Assembly: GCA_947445425.1 (NCBI GenBank)
Contig: CANFFA010000010.1
Coordinates: 1 to 16,187, forward strand
DNA: 16,187 bases
Origin: Paludibacteraceae bacterium
Lineage (GTDB): Bacteria; Bacteroidota; Bacteroidia; Bacteroidales; Paludibacteraceae
Direction of reading: 5' to 3'
The notes beneath the pieces were generated by a model. The model did not search any database and was not told the DNA's origin. It worked only from the letters and a program-made list of their open reading frames with translations. Position numbers and translations under genes: made by a program. The stretch's first letter is position 1; each line of letters starts with the position of its first letter. Shown one piece after another: positions 6,962-14,866 of the stretch.

Positions 6962-8380
6962 CTAGTAACGATAATGATCTGATTTATAAGGACCATTTAC
7001 ATCAAGACCGATGTAAGCCGATTGCTCTGGAGTCAACACAGTCAACTTAACGCCCAATTGTTCAAGGTGCAAACGCGCTACCTCTTCATCCAAATGTTTA
7101 GGCAAACGATAAACGTCTACAGCATAATCTTTGGTGAACAATTCAATTTGCGCCAAAGTTTGGTTGGTAAATGAACTACTCATTACGAATGATGGGTGAC
7201 CTGTAGCACAACCCAAATTCACCAAACGACCATCAGCTAATAATAATACACTGTGTCCTTGTGGGAAAATATATTTATCAACTTGAGGTTTGATGTTTAC
7301 CAATTCAATACCTGGATATTGTTTTAGTTTCTCAACTTGAATTTCATTGTCAAAGTGACCGATGTTACAGATAATAGCACCATCTTTCATTTTAGCCATG
7401 TGCTCTATTGTAATAATATCTTTGTTACCAGTAGTGGTTACATAGATATTACCTTCTGCCAAAGCATCTTCGATAGGACAAACTTTATAACCTTCCATAG
7501 AAGCTTGCAAAGCACAAATCGGGTCAATTTCTGTTACAATTACACGGGCACCATAAGCCAACATCGAGCGGGCACAACCTTTACCAACATCACCATAACC
7601 ACAAACAACAACCACTTTACCAGCCAACATAATGTCGGTAGCACGTTTGATACCGTCAGCCAAAGATTCACGACAGCCATAAAGGTTATCGAATTTAGAT
7701 TTGGTAACAGAATCATTTACATTGAAAGCAGGAAACAACAATGAACCTTCTTCCAACATTTGGTACAAACGATGAACACCAGTAGTAGTCTCTTCAGAAA
7801 CACCACGAAGTTCAGGAATCATTGGCGTCCAAATATTGTTTTCAACTTTTAATACATCTTTCAAGATAGCATACAACAGACGTTCGTCTTCGCCACCTGC
7901 TACTTTATCCAATTCTTTTGCATTCTTTTCTGCAGCAACACCGATGTGAATCATCATGGTAGCATCACCACCATCGTCCACGATCAAGTTAGGACCTTTG
8001 TGACCATCAAAGATCAATGCTTGCAAAGTACACCACCAGTACTCTTCCAATGTTTCACCTTTCCAAGCAAAAACAGGAACACCAGCAGCAGCAATTGCAG
8101 CAGCAGCATGATCTTGAGTAGAGTAGATATTACAACTACACCAGCGCACTTCAGCACCCAACTCTACCAAAGTTTCGATCAATACGGCAGTTTGAATGGT
8201 CATGTGCAAAGAACCCATGATGCGGGCACCTTTCAAAGGTTTCTCTACACCGTATTTTAAACGCAAAGCCATCAACCCTGGCATCTCTTTTTCAGCCAAT
8301 TCAATTTCCTTGCGACCAAAATCGGCCAATGACATGTCAGCCACTTTGTAAGGCAAGGTGCTAAATAATTCAGTTTTCAT
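6962..8380 (-). CDS. ahcY: Adenosylhomocysteinase (SAH hydrolase)
   Basis: Reversibly hydrolyses S-adenosylhomocysteine to adenosine and homocysteine, clearing the product inhibitor of SAM-dependent methylation. From the ATG at 8380 it has 472 residues, the long form with an approximately 40-residue insert near 107-185. Catalytic-domain residues appear in [11 protein letters not shown] (222-232), with K227, D231 and N232 equivalent to K186, D190 and N191 of the human enzyme. The NAD+-binding loop is GYGDVGKG (261-268), and the conserved tail [10 protein letters not shown] is at 463-472. The frame is open 20 codons further upstream, but [20 protein letters not shown] is the recognisable family start and the extension would cross the -7 promoter element. 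It is monocistronic: its own promoter lies upstream and a terminator downstream. No SAH riboswitch fits in the short leader. Confidence 0.95.
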   Translation of the reverse strand: MKTELFSTLPYKVADMSLADFGRKEIELAEKEMPGLMALRLKYGVEKPLKGARIMGSLHMTIQTAVLIETLVELGAEVRWCSCNIYSTQDHAAAAIAAAGVPVFAWKGETLEEYWWCTLQALIFDGHKGPNLIVDDGGDATMMIHIGVAAEKNAKELDKVAGGEDERLLYAILKDVLKVENNIWTPMIPELRGVSEETTTGVHRLYQMLEEGSLLFPAFNVNDSVTKSKFDNLYGCRESLADGIKRATDIMLAGKVVVVCGYGDVGKGCARSMLAYGARVIVTEIDPICALQASMEGYKVCPIEDALAEGNIYVTTTGNKDIITIEHMAKMKDGAIICNIGHFDNEIQVEKLKQYPGIELVNIKPQVDKYIFPQGHSVLLLADGRLVNLGCATGHPSFVMSSSFTNQTLAQIELFTKDYAVDVYRLPKHLDEEVARLHLEQLGVKLTVLTPEQSAYIGLDVNGPYKSDHYRY

Positions 8381-8421
8381 ATTATTTTTTAGTAATTTGT
8401 TTAGAATTTCAAATACAAGCA

Positions 8422-8429
8422 CAAAGATA
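8422..8429 (-). promoter_or_regulatory. -7 element for ahcY
   Basis: On the minus strand this is TATCTTTG, a perfect Bacteroidota -7 element, 41 bp upstream of the chosen ahcY start. It helps exclude the longer ahcY frame, whose first ATG at 8440 lies upstream of the element. No good TTTG -33 box is visible. Confidence 0.6.
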
Positions 8430-8450
8430 CTAGTTTTCATTGGAATAATT

Positions 8451-8458
8451 TATCTTTG
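8451..8458 (+). promoter_or_regulatory. -7 element for the TatD-family gene
   Basis: TATCTTTG on the plus strand, perfect to the consensus, 68 bp before the ATG at 8527. It mirrors the ahcY element at 8422-8429: the two form an inverted repeat with a 21-bp spacer, so each promoter's upstream region covers the other's core. Confidence 0.55.
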
Positions 8459-8526
8459 TTGAAAATTGAATCTCAATAAAAACTCCTACTTATCGCTTAA
8501 TTAATATCCCCTGAAAGGACTATTTT

Positions 8527-9162
8527 ATGTACGTAGATATCCATACACACCAAGTTCCAAAAACAGACTCATTTGCCATTCAAAACCTAACTGTTTTGGA
8601 AGCAAAAACTATACTTACTACGGAAAAACAGGGTTATTTTTCTGTAGGATGCCACCCATGGTTTATTGAGCAATACACAGAACAGACCTTAGAGCAAATA
8701 AAAAACTGGACAATGGACCTTCGGACAGTGCTCATTGGAGAATGTGGCTTGGACAAAAACAGCAATGTTCAATTTCAAACACAAGTCACTGTATTTGAGA
8801 AACACATTGAATTTTCAGAAAAAGCAAAAAAGCCATTAATCATCCACTGCGTAGGTTCCTTCAATGAGCTTTTTGAAATAAAAAGGAGATTAAAACCAAC
8901 TCAATTATGGATTATTCATGGATTCAGAGGGAAACCTGAATTAGCAAAACAAGCGCTGAAATTAAATTGTGCCTTATCATTTGGTTTACATTATAATCCT
9001 GAAAGTGTAAAGATCACACCCTTGGAAAAAATATACATAGAAACCGACGAAAGCAGCATAAACATTGTAGACCTCTATCAACAAATTTCAATTATAAAAA
9101 CATGCAAAGTAGAGGATTTGTTTGCCGGAAAACGACTAATTGAATGCCATCAATTAAAATAA
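8527..9162 (+). CDS. TatD-family metal-dependent hydrolase (short form)
   Basis: A TIM-barrel amidohydrolase-type protein of the TatD family, generally metal-dependent deoxyribonucleases. Metal ligands are visible: DIHTH (4-8) gives H6 and H8; E72 is in GECGLDK (71-77); H107 is in IIHC (105-108); H131 is in IIHGFRG (129-135); and D174 is in ETDES (172-176). At 211 residues it is shorter than E. coli TatD (about 260); the motifs are all present, so this looks like the compact Bacteroidota form and not a truncation. The ATG at 8527 is preceded by AAAGGA at 8514-8519, a Shine-Dalgarno-like site that is unusual next to its neighbours. The substrate is unknown; DNase or exonuclease activity is only a family inference. 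Confidence 0.85.
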   Translation: MYVDIHTHQVPKTDSFAIQNLTVLEAKTILTTEKQGYFSVGCHPWFIEQYTEQTLEQIKNWTMDLRTVLIGECGLDKNSNVQFQTQVTVFEKHIEFSEKAKKPLIIHCVGSFNELFEIKRRLKPTQLWIIHGFRGKPELAKQALKLNCALSFGLHYNPESVKITPLEKIYIETDESSINIVDLYQQISIIKTCKVEDLFAGKRLIECHQLK

Positions 9163-9249
9163 TCATTAAAAGTCATCATTTAATCTGAAAATCAAGGCAT
9201 CAACATCACTATTCTCTAATTTAGGCATTAAAAATTAACCATTAAATTG

Positions 9250-9257
9250 TATCTTTG
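9250..9257 (+). promoter_or_regulatory. -7 element for ctpA
   Basis: TATCTTTG followed by C, a perfect Bacteroidota -7 element, ends 30 bp before the ctpA ATG at 9288. An upstream TTTAGG at 9220-9225 is a weak candidate -33 box with spacing longer than usual. The rest of the 125-bp gap after the TatD-family gene shows no terminator. Confidence 0.6.
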
Positions 9258-9287
9258 CCTTTTCAAAAAAACCGAAAAAATTAACAT

Positions 9288-10895
9288 ATGAAAAAAATAG
9301 CAAAGAAATTAGTAATTACTATTGCACTTTACCTCTGCACCCCTCTGCTTTTCGCACAAGGTACTTCACAAGGTATTTCCACTGCACAACAAAGAAAATT
9401 GAACAACGCACTCTCTGCAATTTCAAGTTTATATGTTGACACCATCAATGACAAAAAGTTGATTGAAAGCACATTGGAATCTATACTTAAAAAACTGGAT
9501 CCCCATTCATCTTATATTCCAAAAGAAGAAGTTGAACGCGTGAATGAGCCACTGGAAGGTAGTTTTGAAGGCGTTGGAATTCAATTCCAATTACTAAACG
9601 ATACACTTTTAGTAGTACAAACCATTTCAGGATGTCCTGCAGCAAAAGTAGGTGTTTTGCCTGGTGACCGCATTATTTATATCGGCACAGAATTAATTGC
9701 AGGAACAAAAAAGCAAAACTCGGACATAATGAAGCGTCTTCGTGGTCCAAAAGGAACAGAAGTTCGTATAAAAATTAAAAGAGGAGGTCAATCTGAATTG
9801 ATTGAATTTACAATTGTGAGAGATAAAATTCCAATTCACAGCGTTGATGCTACTTATATGATAGGCAAAGATATCGGTTATATTAAAATCAATAATTTTG
9901 GAAGCACAACTGTAGAAGAGTTTCAAAAGGCTTTTGCTAGTTTGCAGAAAAAAGGGATGAAACACCTCATTTTGAGTCTGCAAGGAAATGGAGGTGGATA
10001 TCTAAACGCTGCGATTGCATTGGCGGATGAATTCTTGAGCAAAGATCGATTGATTGTTTATACGCAAGGATTGAACCAGCCTAAAAGCGCTGCAGAATCA
10101 ACTGCAGCAGGCCATTTTGAAGATGGCAAGTTGATAGTATTGGTGGATGAGTATTCAGCATCTGCGAGTGAAATTGTATCCGGTGCCTTACAAGATTGGG
10201 ACAGGGCCATTATCGTAGGTCGCCGTTCTTTTGGTAAAGGATTGGTTCAACGTCAATTCCCACTAATAGATGGTTCTATGATGCGTTTAACTATTGCACG
10301 TTACTATACGCCAACAGGTCGTTGTATTCAAAAATCATACAAAGATGGATATGATAAATACGAGCATGATTTGGTGAACCGTTACAAAAACGGTGAGTTC
10401 TTACATGCTGATAGCATTCACTTTCCTGACTCATTGCGTTACCAAACCTTGAACCTTAAACGTACAGTTTATGGTGGTGGTGGTATTATGCCGGACATCT
10501 TTGTGCCGATAGACACAGCTCGTTTCACCGATCTTCATCGTAAATTAGTGGCACAAGGAATCGTAAATAAAACTTGTGTGCAGTATATTGATAAAAATCG
10601 TGCAGAGTTGAAAAAGAAATATCCAAATTTCGAGAAATTCAAAAAGGAATACGAAGTCGAAGATGAGATGTTGAACTTGATGACCACGCTTGCTGAAAAG
10701 GAGAAAATCAAAGTTGATTCAACACAATATAATACTTCAAAAACATTATTAAAACTTCAACTAAAAGCTTTGGTTGCTCGTGACTTATGGGAAATGAATG
10801 AGTATTATCAAATCATGGATTCGGATAATGAATCCTTGCTCAAGGCGGTGCAGATTTTGCAAACCCCTGGGGCGTATGAGAAGATATTGAAATAA
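9288..10895 (+). CDS. ctpA: Exported C-terminal processing protease (S41 family)
   Basis: A serine endopeptidase of the tail-specific/CtpA family that acts in the periplasm. An N-terminal signal peptide (about 1-24) has a basic start, a hydrophobic core and an AQ-type end (LLFAQG, 20-25). A PDZ domain spans about 90-180, including the carboxylate-loop-like GVGIQF (95-100). The protease core carries Ser292 in YSASASEI (289-296), Lys317 in SFGKGLVQ (314-321) and Gln321, the Ser-Lys-Gln set; the Ser-Lys spacing of 25 equals that of E. coli Prc (S452/K477). LQGNGGGYLN (231-240) is the conserved substrate-cleft loop. The lysine-rich helical C-terminal part (about 430-535) extends beyond the minimal CtpA core. 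Substrates cannot be inferred from the context. Two strong hairpins follow the stop codon. Confidence 0.92.
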   Translation: MKKIAKKLVITIALYLCTPLLFAQGTSQGISTAQQRKLNNALSAISSLYVDTINDKKLIESTLESILKKLDPHSSYIPKEEVERVNEPLEGSFEGVGIQFQLLNDTLLVVQTISGCPAAKVGVLPGDRIIYIGTELIAGTKKQNSDIMKRLRGPKGTEVRIKIKRGGQSELIEFTIVRDKIPIHSVDATYMIGKDIGYIKINNFGSTTVEEFQKAFASLQKKGMKHLILSLQGNGGGYLNAAIALADEFLSKDRLIVYTQGLNQPKSAAESTAAGHFEDGKLIVLVDEYSASASEIVSGALQDWDRAIIVGRRSFGKGLVQRQFPLIDGSMMRLTIARYYTPTGRCIQKSYKDGYDKYEHDLVNRYKNGEFLHADSIHFPDSLRYQTLNLKRTVYGGGGIMPDIFVPIDTARFTDLHRKLVAQGIVNKTCVQYIDKNRAELKKKYPNFEKFKKEYEVEDEMLNLMTTLAEKEKIKVDSTQYNTSKTLLKLQLKALVARDLWEMNEYYQIMDSDNESLLKAVQILQTPGAYEKILK

Positions 10896-10967
10896 TGATT
10901 AGTGATTAACGTTTAGTGATTAACTGTCGATTAATCACTAAACGTTAATCACTAATCACTATTTTTT
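10890..10967 (+). terminator. Very long hairpin abutting the ctpA stop codon
   Basis: Arms 10896-10923 and 10931-10958 are perfect 28-bp inverted complements with a 7-nt loop (CTGTCGA). One mismatch (10895/10959) separates a further five pairs, so 10890-10923 and 10931-10964 form a 34-bp arm containing the ctpA TAA (10893-10895). A TTTTTT run at 10962-10967 supports termination on the plus strand. Each arm contains two copies of the unit TTAGTGATTAA, so the element is a repeat of repeats and may be a member of an extragenic palindrome family. Confidence 0.85.
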
Positions 10968-10968
10968 G

Positions 10969-11009
10969 AAAGCAGTAAATAAGGTAAATCCCCTTATTTA
11001 CTGCTTTTT
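10969..11009 (+). terminator. Second terminator hairpin downstream of ctpA
   Basis: A separate 16-bp perfect stem (10969-10984 with 10992-11007) with a 7-nt loop and a T-tail through 11009. It starts two bases after the T-run of the preceding hairpin. Together they should insulate pnuC from ctpA transcription. Confidence 0.8.
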
Positions 11010-11094
11010 AAATGTCCGCCTTTACCAAATATCAACAAAGTGCTTTACTTTGACGATACTCTTTTGTCTTTACACTAATTCAAACATAGATATA

Positions 11095-11709
11095 ATGAAC
11101 CTTCTTAATTACATTACGAAAAACTGGATAGAACTAGTGGGAGCTGCATTAAGTTTCATCTACATATACTTCTCCATCAAACAAAAAATTGGATTGTGGG
11201 TGTTAGGATTCTTGAGCTCGGCACTCTATGTAGTGGTATTCTTTCAATCAAAACTGTATGCCGACATGACGCTGCAATTCTACTATTTGGGAGTCAGTAT
11301 TTATGGTTGGATCCATTGGAGAAAACAGGCCAATGAAGAGGGAGTGGAGTTGAAAATACAGTTTCTAAAGCAGTATCAAATTTTACCATTCGTATTGTGG
11401 ACTATAATTATTTTTGGAGGCTACTACTGGGTATTGATACGCTTTACAGATTCACAGGTTCCCATTGGCGATTCCTTTATTACCGCATTGAGCATAGTCG
11501 GCACTTGGATGTTGGCAAAGAAATTATTAGAAAATTGGTTGGTTTGGATTGTGGCAAATGGATTATCAATAGCATTGTTCTTGTACAAAGGTTTATATCC
11601 TACAGTAATGCTGTCTATCGTTTATACGGTGATGTCTGTCATTGGGTATTGGGATTGGAAAAGAACTATTCCAATCAACTCAAAAGAGACTAATCCTATA
11701 CCTGTGTAA
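11095..11709 (+). CDS. pnuC: PnuC-type vitamin transporter (nicotinamide riboside/ribosyl-family)
   Basis: A small integral inner-membrane protein of the PnuC family, facilitators that import nicotinamide riboside or, in some members, thiamine or other vitamins. From the ATG at 11095 it has 204 residues and about seven hydrophobic segments with many tryptophans. Family-like features include the N-terminal NWIELVGAALSFIYIYFSIK (10-29), YGWIHWRK (68-75) and a C-terminal GYWDWKR ending the last helix. The frame is open for 43 codons upstream, but that part overlaps a terminator stem and lacks membrane-protein character, so I use the internal ATG. No TPP riboswitch or other recognisable leader RNA lies in the gap, which gives slight preference to nicotinamide riboside over thiamine, but specificity is not readable from the sequence. 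No terminator is seen after it. Confidence 0.85.
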   Translation: MNLLNYITKNWIELVGAALSFIYIYFSIKQKIGLWVLGFLSSALYVVVFFQSKLYADMTLQFYYLGVSIYGWIHWRKQANEEGVELKIQFLKQYQILPFVLWTIIIFGGYYWVLIRFTDSQVPIGDSFITALSIVGTWMLAKKLLENWLVWIVANGLSIALFLYKGLYPTVMLSIVYTVMSVIGYWDWKRTIPINSKETNPIPV

Positions 11710-11921
11710 TGTAAATAAATCTGAGACATAGGGATATTAAGATGTAATTGATAAGCCATCCAAAAATATCCATTAATTCACAAACGAGACAAATCTGCCC
11801 TATTAAATTCACATTAATTGTAGACGGACAATGAATAAAATAAAAAATAAAAACGGATACAATTAAAAGGCAAATATGGTTTAACTTTGCAGATATAACA
11901 ATAATAATCAAAACTAAAAAC
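11710..11921. other. Intergenic region before the peroxidase pseudogene
   Basis: A 212-bp AT-rich gap. I see no gene, no GC-rich hairpin and no structured RNA. A minus-strand open frame crossing it (about 11696-12043) is compositional. Its only clear feature is the promoter element at 11882-11889. Confidence 0.6.
11882..11889 (+). promoter_or_regulatory. -7 element for the di-heme peroxidase gene
   Basis: TAACTTTG followed by C is a perfect match to TAnnTTTG(C). It lies 32 bp before the ATG at 11922, which supports that ATG, and not the later one at 12195, as the original start of the peroxidase reading frame. No clear -33 box. Confidence 0.6.
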
Positions 11922-13022
11922 ATGAATAAAATATTAAAAACTGCATTTCTAATAATGAGTATATTATTATAAACCCAATGTAAGAAAGAGGAAGTAACTA
12001 CTTCAAGTTTAACGAAAGAACAAGTTGGAAAGTTAATTTTCAATAGTCCAGTACTTTCAAATCCCGTCGGTCAATCTTGCGCAAGTTGTCATGCAGCCAC
12101 TGCTGGATTTGCCGATCCTTTAAATTCTGCAGTTTCACCAGGGATAAATAAAGGCTTATTTGGAAATAGAAATGCTCCTACAGCAGCTTATTCAATGTAT
12201 ACACCAGCATTTCATTATGACAGTGCAGACGATTGCTATATTGGAGGTCAGTTTTGGGATGGACGGGTTAATAGTTTGGAAGAACAAGCAGTGAAACCAT
12301 TTTTTAATCCTTTAGAAATGAATATAACAAATCTTTCTATGTTTATATCAAAGATGAAGGGTGCTGATTTCTATAGTGAATTTATAAAAATTTATGGAGA
12401 AAGCAATGACGAACAAAAAATTCTTAATAATGTCGGAGATGCAATTGCTGCATTTGAACGAAGTGCAGAGGTGAATCCATTTACGTCAAAATATGATGCT
12501 TATCTTAAAAAAACAGATACACTAACCACACTAGAGGCAAGAGGTTTAAAGGTCTTTAATGGCGTAGGGAAATGTTATCAATGCCATTTAACGTCACCTG
12601 AATCAAAATCAGCAAAGGTATTGTTTACTGATTTTAAATATCACAACATCGGTGTACCAAGAAATCCTGGGAATCCATTTTATAAAATGGCTACATCTAT
12701 TAACCCAGCTGGTGAGGCATTTCAAGACTTAGGATTGGGTGGACAAATGAAGTTACAAACCCAAAATGGAAAATTCAAATGTTCCACATTAAGAAATGTT
12801 GCCATCACATCTCCATATTTTCACAATGGGGTATATAAGACCCTAGAAGAGGTTATACATTTTTATAATAGTAGAGATGTCGATCCGTCTATTGATAAAC
12901 CTGAAGTGAATGAAAATCTAACAACCGATAATGTTGGAAATCTAAAATTAAGTCTTGGGGATGAAGCTGCTTTGGTCGCTTTTATGAAAACACTTACGGA
13001 TGGATATAAAGCTAGCAAGTAG
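11922..13022 (+). pseudogene. Di-heme cytochrome c peroxidase/MauG-family lipoprotein with in-frame stop codon
   Basis: From the ATG at 11922 the frame reads a lipoprotein-like signal (MNKILKTAFLIMSILL), then TAA at 11970-11972, then continues in the same frame with TQCKKEE through to 13022, 366 codons counting both stops. Cys20 would be the lipidated cysteine. Downstream is a complete di-heme cytochrome c peroxidase: first heme site CASCH (53-57), GNRNAPT and FWDGR motifs near 83-115, second heme site CYQCH (218-222), and the C-terminal SPYFHNGVYKTLEEVIHFYN block. Such enzymes reduce H2O2 or oxidise protein substrates in the periplasm. There is no other stop or frameshift. The ATG at 12195 would start a 275-residue protein lacking both the signal and the first heme. 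A recent nonsense mutation, a sequencing error, or read-through are the options; TTA to TAA (T to A) after two TTA codons is the simplest change. Confidence 0.85.
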
Positions 13023-13184
13023 CTAATTTCAAAGCATTTAGCAAAAAATCAAGCATGATGACATATCCTAATCTGGCAAGCTAATTAGAAATCAAGTAAT
13101 TACAAACTGCTATTTACTAGGAGAATAGATCCCAAAGCACGTAGACGAATTAATTGATTTAGGGTAATAAAACAGAGGAAATAA

Positions 13185-13221
13185 AAAGAAGGCTGTTCAA
13201 AATAAATGAACAGCCTTCTTT
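13185..13221. terminator. Bidirectional terminator between the peroxidase gene and the Spy-like gene
   Basis: A perfect 15-bp stem (13185-13199 with 13207-13221), loop AAATAAA, with GC core GGCTGTTC and A/T runs on both flanks. It lies between convergent genes and suits both. The 162 bp before it (13023-13184) hold nothing recognisable. Confidence 0.85.
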
Positions 13222-13247
13222 ATTTAAAAATCAAAACATCCTCAAAT

Positions 13248-13703
13248 CTATTTTGATTGTTTTGTTTTTCTTTTAGCAATAGAGTCATTTGCAAACTCAC
13301 CACGAGCGTGATGTTTCATTTGCATCTCTGCACGTTTAAGTTGTAATTTTTCATACTTCTCTTTACCAATTATCTTCTGCAACTCTTCATCTTGCGCTTT
13401 TTTATAAGCTTCTACTTTTGCCATTTCGGCTTTGCGCATTTTTTCTATTTCTGCACGGTCTTTAGCTCTTTGTACATCTTGCTTCTCAAAAAGCGTTTTC
13501 ACTTTTACTTTTTCTGCATCAGACAAACCCAGCTCTTTTGCTATTAACAACATTCTTTGCTCTGCACTGAGTGGCATTTTGCCCTTCATTTCATGTCTAG
13601 GACCTTTCTTTTCCATTGCTGGACTTTTATCTTGGGCTGAGACAAAAACTCCATTAGCGCAAAATAAAACCATTGATAATAAAATCACCTTTTTCATAAT
13701 CAT
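13248..13703 (-). CDS. Exported Spy/CpxP-like helical protein
   Basis: A small exported protein of 151 residues. The signal peptide covers about 1-24 (hydrophobic core VILLSMVLFCANGVFV, end SAQ). The mature part is strongly charged and predicted all-helical: an LSAEQR segment (45-50), ELGLSDAEKVKVKTLFEKQ (57-75), a long Lys/Glu/Ala-rich helix (76-110) and IIGKEKYEKLQLKR (111-124). This pattern, short helices with a [LI]-x-L-[ST]-x-x-[EQ] start, resembles Spy/CpxP periplasmic chaperones and related Bacteroidota proteins; the family call is by pattern only. The start could be the ATG at 13703 or the one at 13697, which would give MKKVILL directly. Met and His are frequent in the mature chain, so metal binding is possible but unproven. 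Confidence 0.65.
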   Translation of the reverse strand: MIMKKVILLSMVLFCANGVFVSAQDKSPAMEKKGPRHEMKGKMPLSAEQRMLLIAKELGLSDAEKVKVKTLFEKQDVQRAKDRAEIEKMRKAEMAKVEAYKKAQDEELQKIIGKEKYEKLQLKRAEMQMKHHARGEFANDSIAKRKTKQSK

Positions 13704-13942
13704 AATTTTTTAGATTTTTAAAAACCATTATTAATGTACTTGATAAGTTTTAGACACTACCAATACTGAATGGTTTAATCGGGAGCTCAAAAATAAGTAT
13801 ACTATTATAAATCAGAGACTATTTTTGAAAGACTCTACAGGAAACAAAATGCATAAATTAATCTTTATTGAGCAGAGAATATTACTTTAAGAATAATATA
13901 TTTACTGTAAAAAACACAAATAAATATCGTAGGAAGTAATTA
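13704..13942. other. AT-rich intergenic region upstream of the Spy-like gene
   Basis: No gene or RNA is recognised here. On the minus strand, TATTTTTG at 13788-13795 fits the TAnnTTTG -7 element and could serve the Spy-like gene with a leader of about 85 nt; there is no clear -33 box. The composition is AT-rich enough that one match is weak evidence. Confidence 0.4.
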
Positions 13943-13980
13943 TAGAAAACGCCCAACAGTTAATCTGTTGGGCGTTTCTA
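13943..13980 (-). terminator. Terminator of the cytochrome oxidase operon after cyoE
   Basis: Stem 13947-13959 with 13965-13977 (core CGCCCAACAG/CTGTTGGGCG), a bulged A at 13946 and three outer pairs; loop TTAAT. On the minus strand it is followed by TTTTCTATAATT. It lies 22 bp past the cyoE stop codon, at the expected place to end the minus-strand cox operon. Confidence 0.8.
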
Positions 13981-14002
13981 AATTATAACAACTGTCGACT
14001 AA

Positions 14003-14866
14003 TTAAACATAGAGATGATAACCAATCAGCAATAACATGAACAACATCATGTAAATATTTATTCCAATAAAGGATTTTCTAAAATTGAGTTCAGTCACAT
14101 TTCCAAAAGTTAACTTCGTAAAAAGTCCGATGAATCCAAGATTAAGAACAAAAATTAGTAGAAAAAATGGAAAGGAGATATTTACCAAAAAGAGTGGAAC
14201 AATAATAGATGAAAAAGAAGTAGCAACAACCCAAGCGAAAATAAGGTGCTTTAGATTTTGAGGATTAATGGCTTGATTGATCGTTTTAAATCCAGCTTGT
14301 TCATACTGCTTTCCATATTTAAGCATCAGTAACCAAAAGTGAGGAACTTGCCAAATAAAGAGAAAGAAAGCAATAAAAATAATGGATGAATCAAACCAAT
14401 TCCCTCCTGCAGCTGTCCAACCCATGAGTGCAGGGATAGCACCCACCATAGATCCTGGAACCACGGCAAAAGAACTAACTCTTTTTAAATTGGTATAAAT
14501 GATATTGTACCACACCAAATTAATAACACCAAGTATCGCTGTAACTTCATTGAATATAAAATAAAGCAATACTAATCCTAATAAAGTAATTGCAATGGAA
14601 ACTATCCATGCTCCAACTAAAGAGATTTGTCCTGAAGGAATCGGACGATTTTGCGTCCTTTCCATCAAAGCATCATACTTGCTTTCTTGACATTCATTTA
14701 AGGCACTAGCTCCACCAGCAAGCAAGAAAATGGCAAAAGCTAAAGAGATAATTTGAAGATCAAAATGACCCGTGTAAACCATATAACCTGTAATAGTAGT
14801 AAAACTTACGGCTATAGATACACGATATTTTATTAAAGCTAGAAAAATTTTAAGATAGGATTTCAT
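14003..14866 (-). CDS. cyoE: Protoheme IX farnesyltransferase (heme O synthase)
   Basis: An integral-membrane UbiA-type prenyltransferase that adds a farnesyl group to heme B, making heme O for cytochrome oxidase (also called ctaB). The 287 residues and roughly nine hydrophobic segments fit the family. The prenyl-diphosphate/Mg site is N57 to D65 followed by MERTQNRPIPSG (68-79). Other signatures are IIYTNLKR (122-129), GAIPALMGW (142-150) and WQVPHFWLLMLKYG (172-185). The second aspartate-rich position is less canonical, reading YGKQYEQAGF (184-193). Its start codon overlaps the coxB stop as TAATG, sharing one base, so translational coupling is likely. A terminator follows 22 bp downstream, making it the last gene of the operon. 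A further enzyme, CtaA, would be needed if the oxidase uses heme A; it is not in the window. Confidence 0.93.
   Translation of the reverse strand: MKSYLKIFLALIKYRVSIAVSFTTITGYMVYTGHFDLQIISLAFAIFLLAGGASALNECQESKYDALMERTQNRPIPSGQISLVGAWIVSIAITLLGLVLLYFIFNEVTAILGVINLVWYNIIYTNLKRVSSFAVVPGSMVGAIPALMGWTAAGGNWFDSSIIFIAFFLFIWQVPHFWLLMLKYGKQYEQAGFKTINQAINPQNLKHLIFAWVVATSFSSIIVPLFLVNISFPFFLLIFVLNLGFIGLFTKLTFGNVTELNFRKSFIGINIYMMLFMLLLIGYHLYV

Noticed and set aside
8381..8440. 20-codon N-terminal extension of ahcY from an ATG at 8440
   Set aside because: It would include the -7 promoter element at 8422-8429, and the family N-terminus starts at 8380.
10896..10958. CRISPR-like or other repeat array
   Set aside because: The repeated unit is 11 bp within one palindrome, with no regular spacers and no cas genes in the window.
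10966..11094. 43-codon extension upstream of pnuC
   Set aside because: It overlaps a terminator stem and is not membrane-protein-like; the ATG at 11095 starts the recognisable PnuC sequence.
11010..11094. TPP or other vitamin riboswitch ahead of pnuC
   Set aside because: No TPP core motifs or comparable conserved structure can be seen in this short gap.
11696..12043. Minus-strand 115-codon hydrophobic open frame
   Set aside because: It lies opposite the peroxidase signal peptide, first heme region and an AT-rich gap; hydrophobicity follows from composition and no family is recognised.
12195..13022. 275-residue peroxidase starting at the ATG at 12195 as an intact gene
   Set aside because: It lacks the signal peptide and the first heme site, both of which are encoded in frame just upstream, behind a promoter element.
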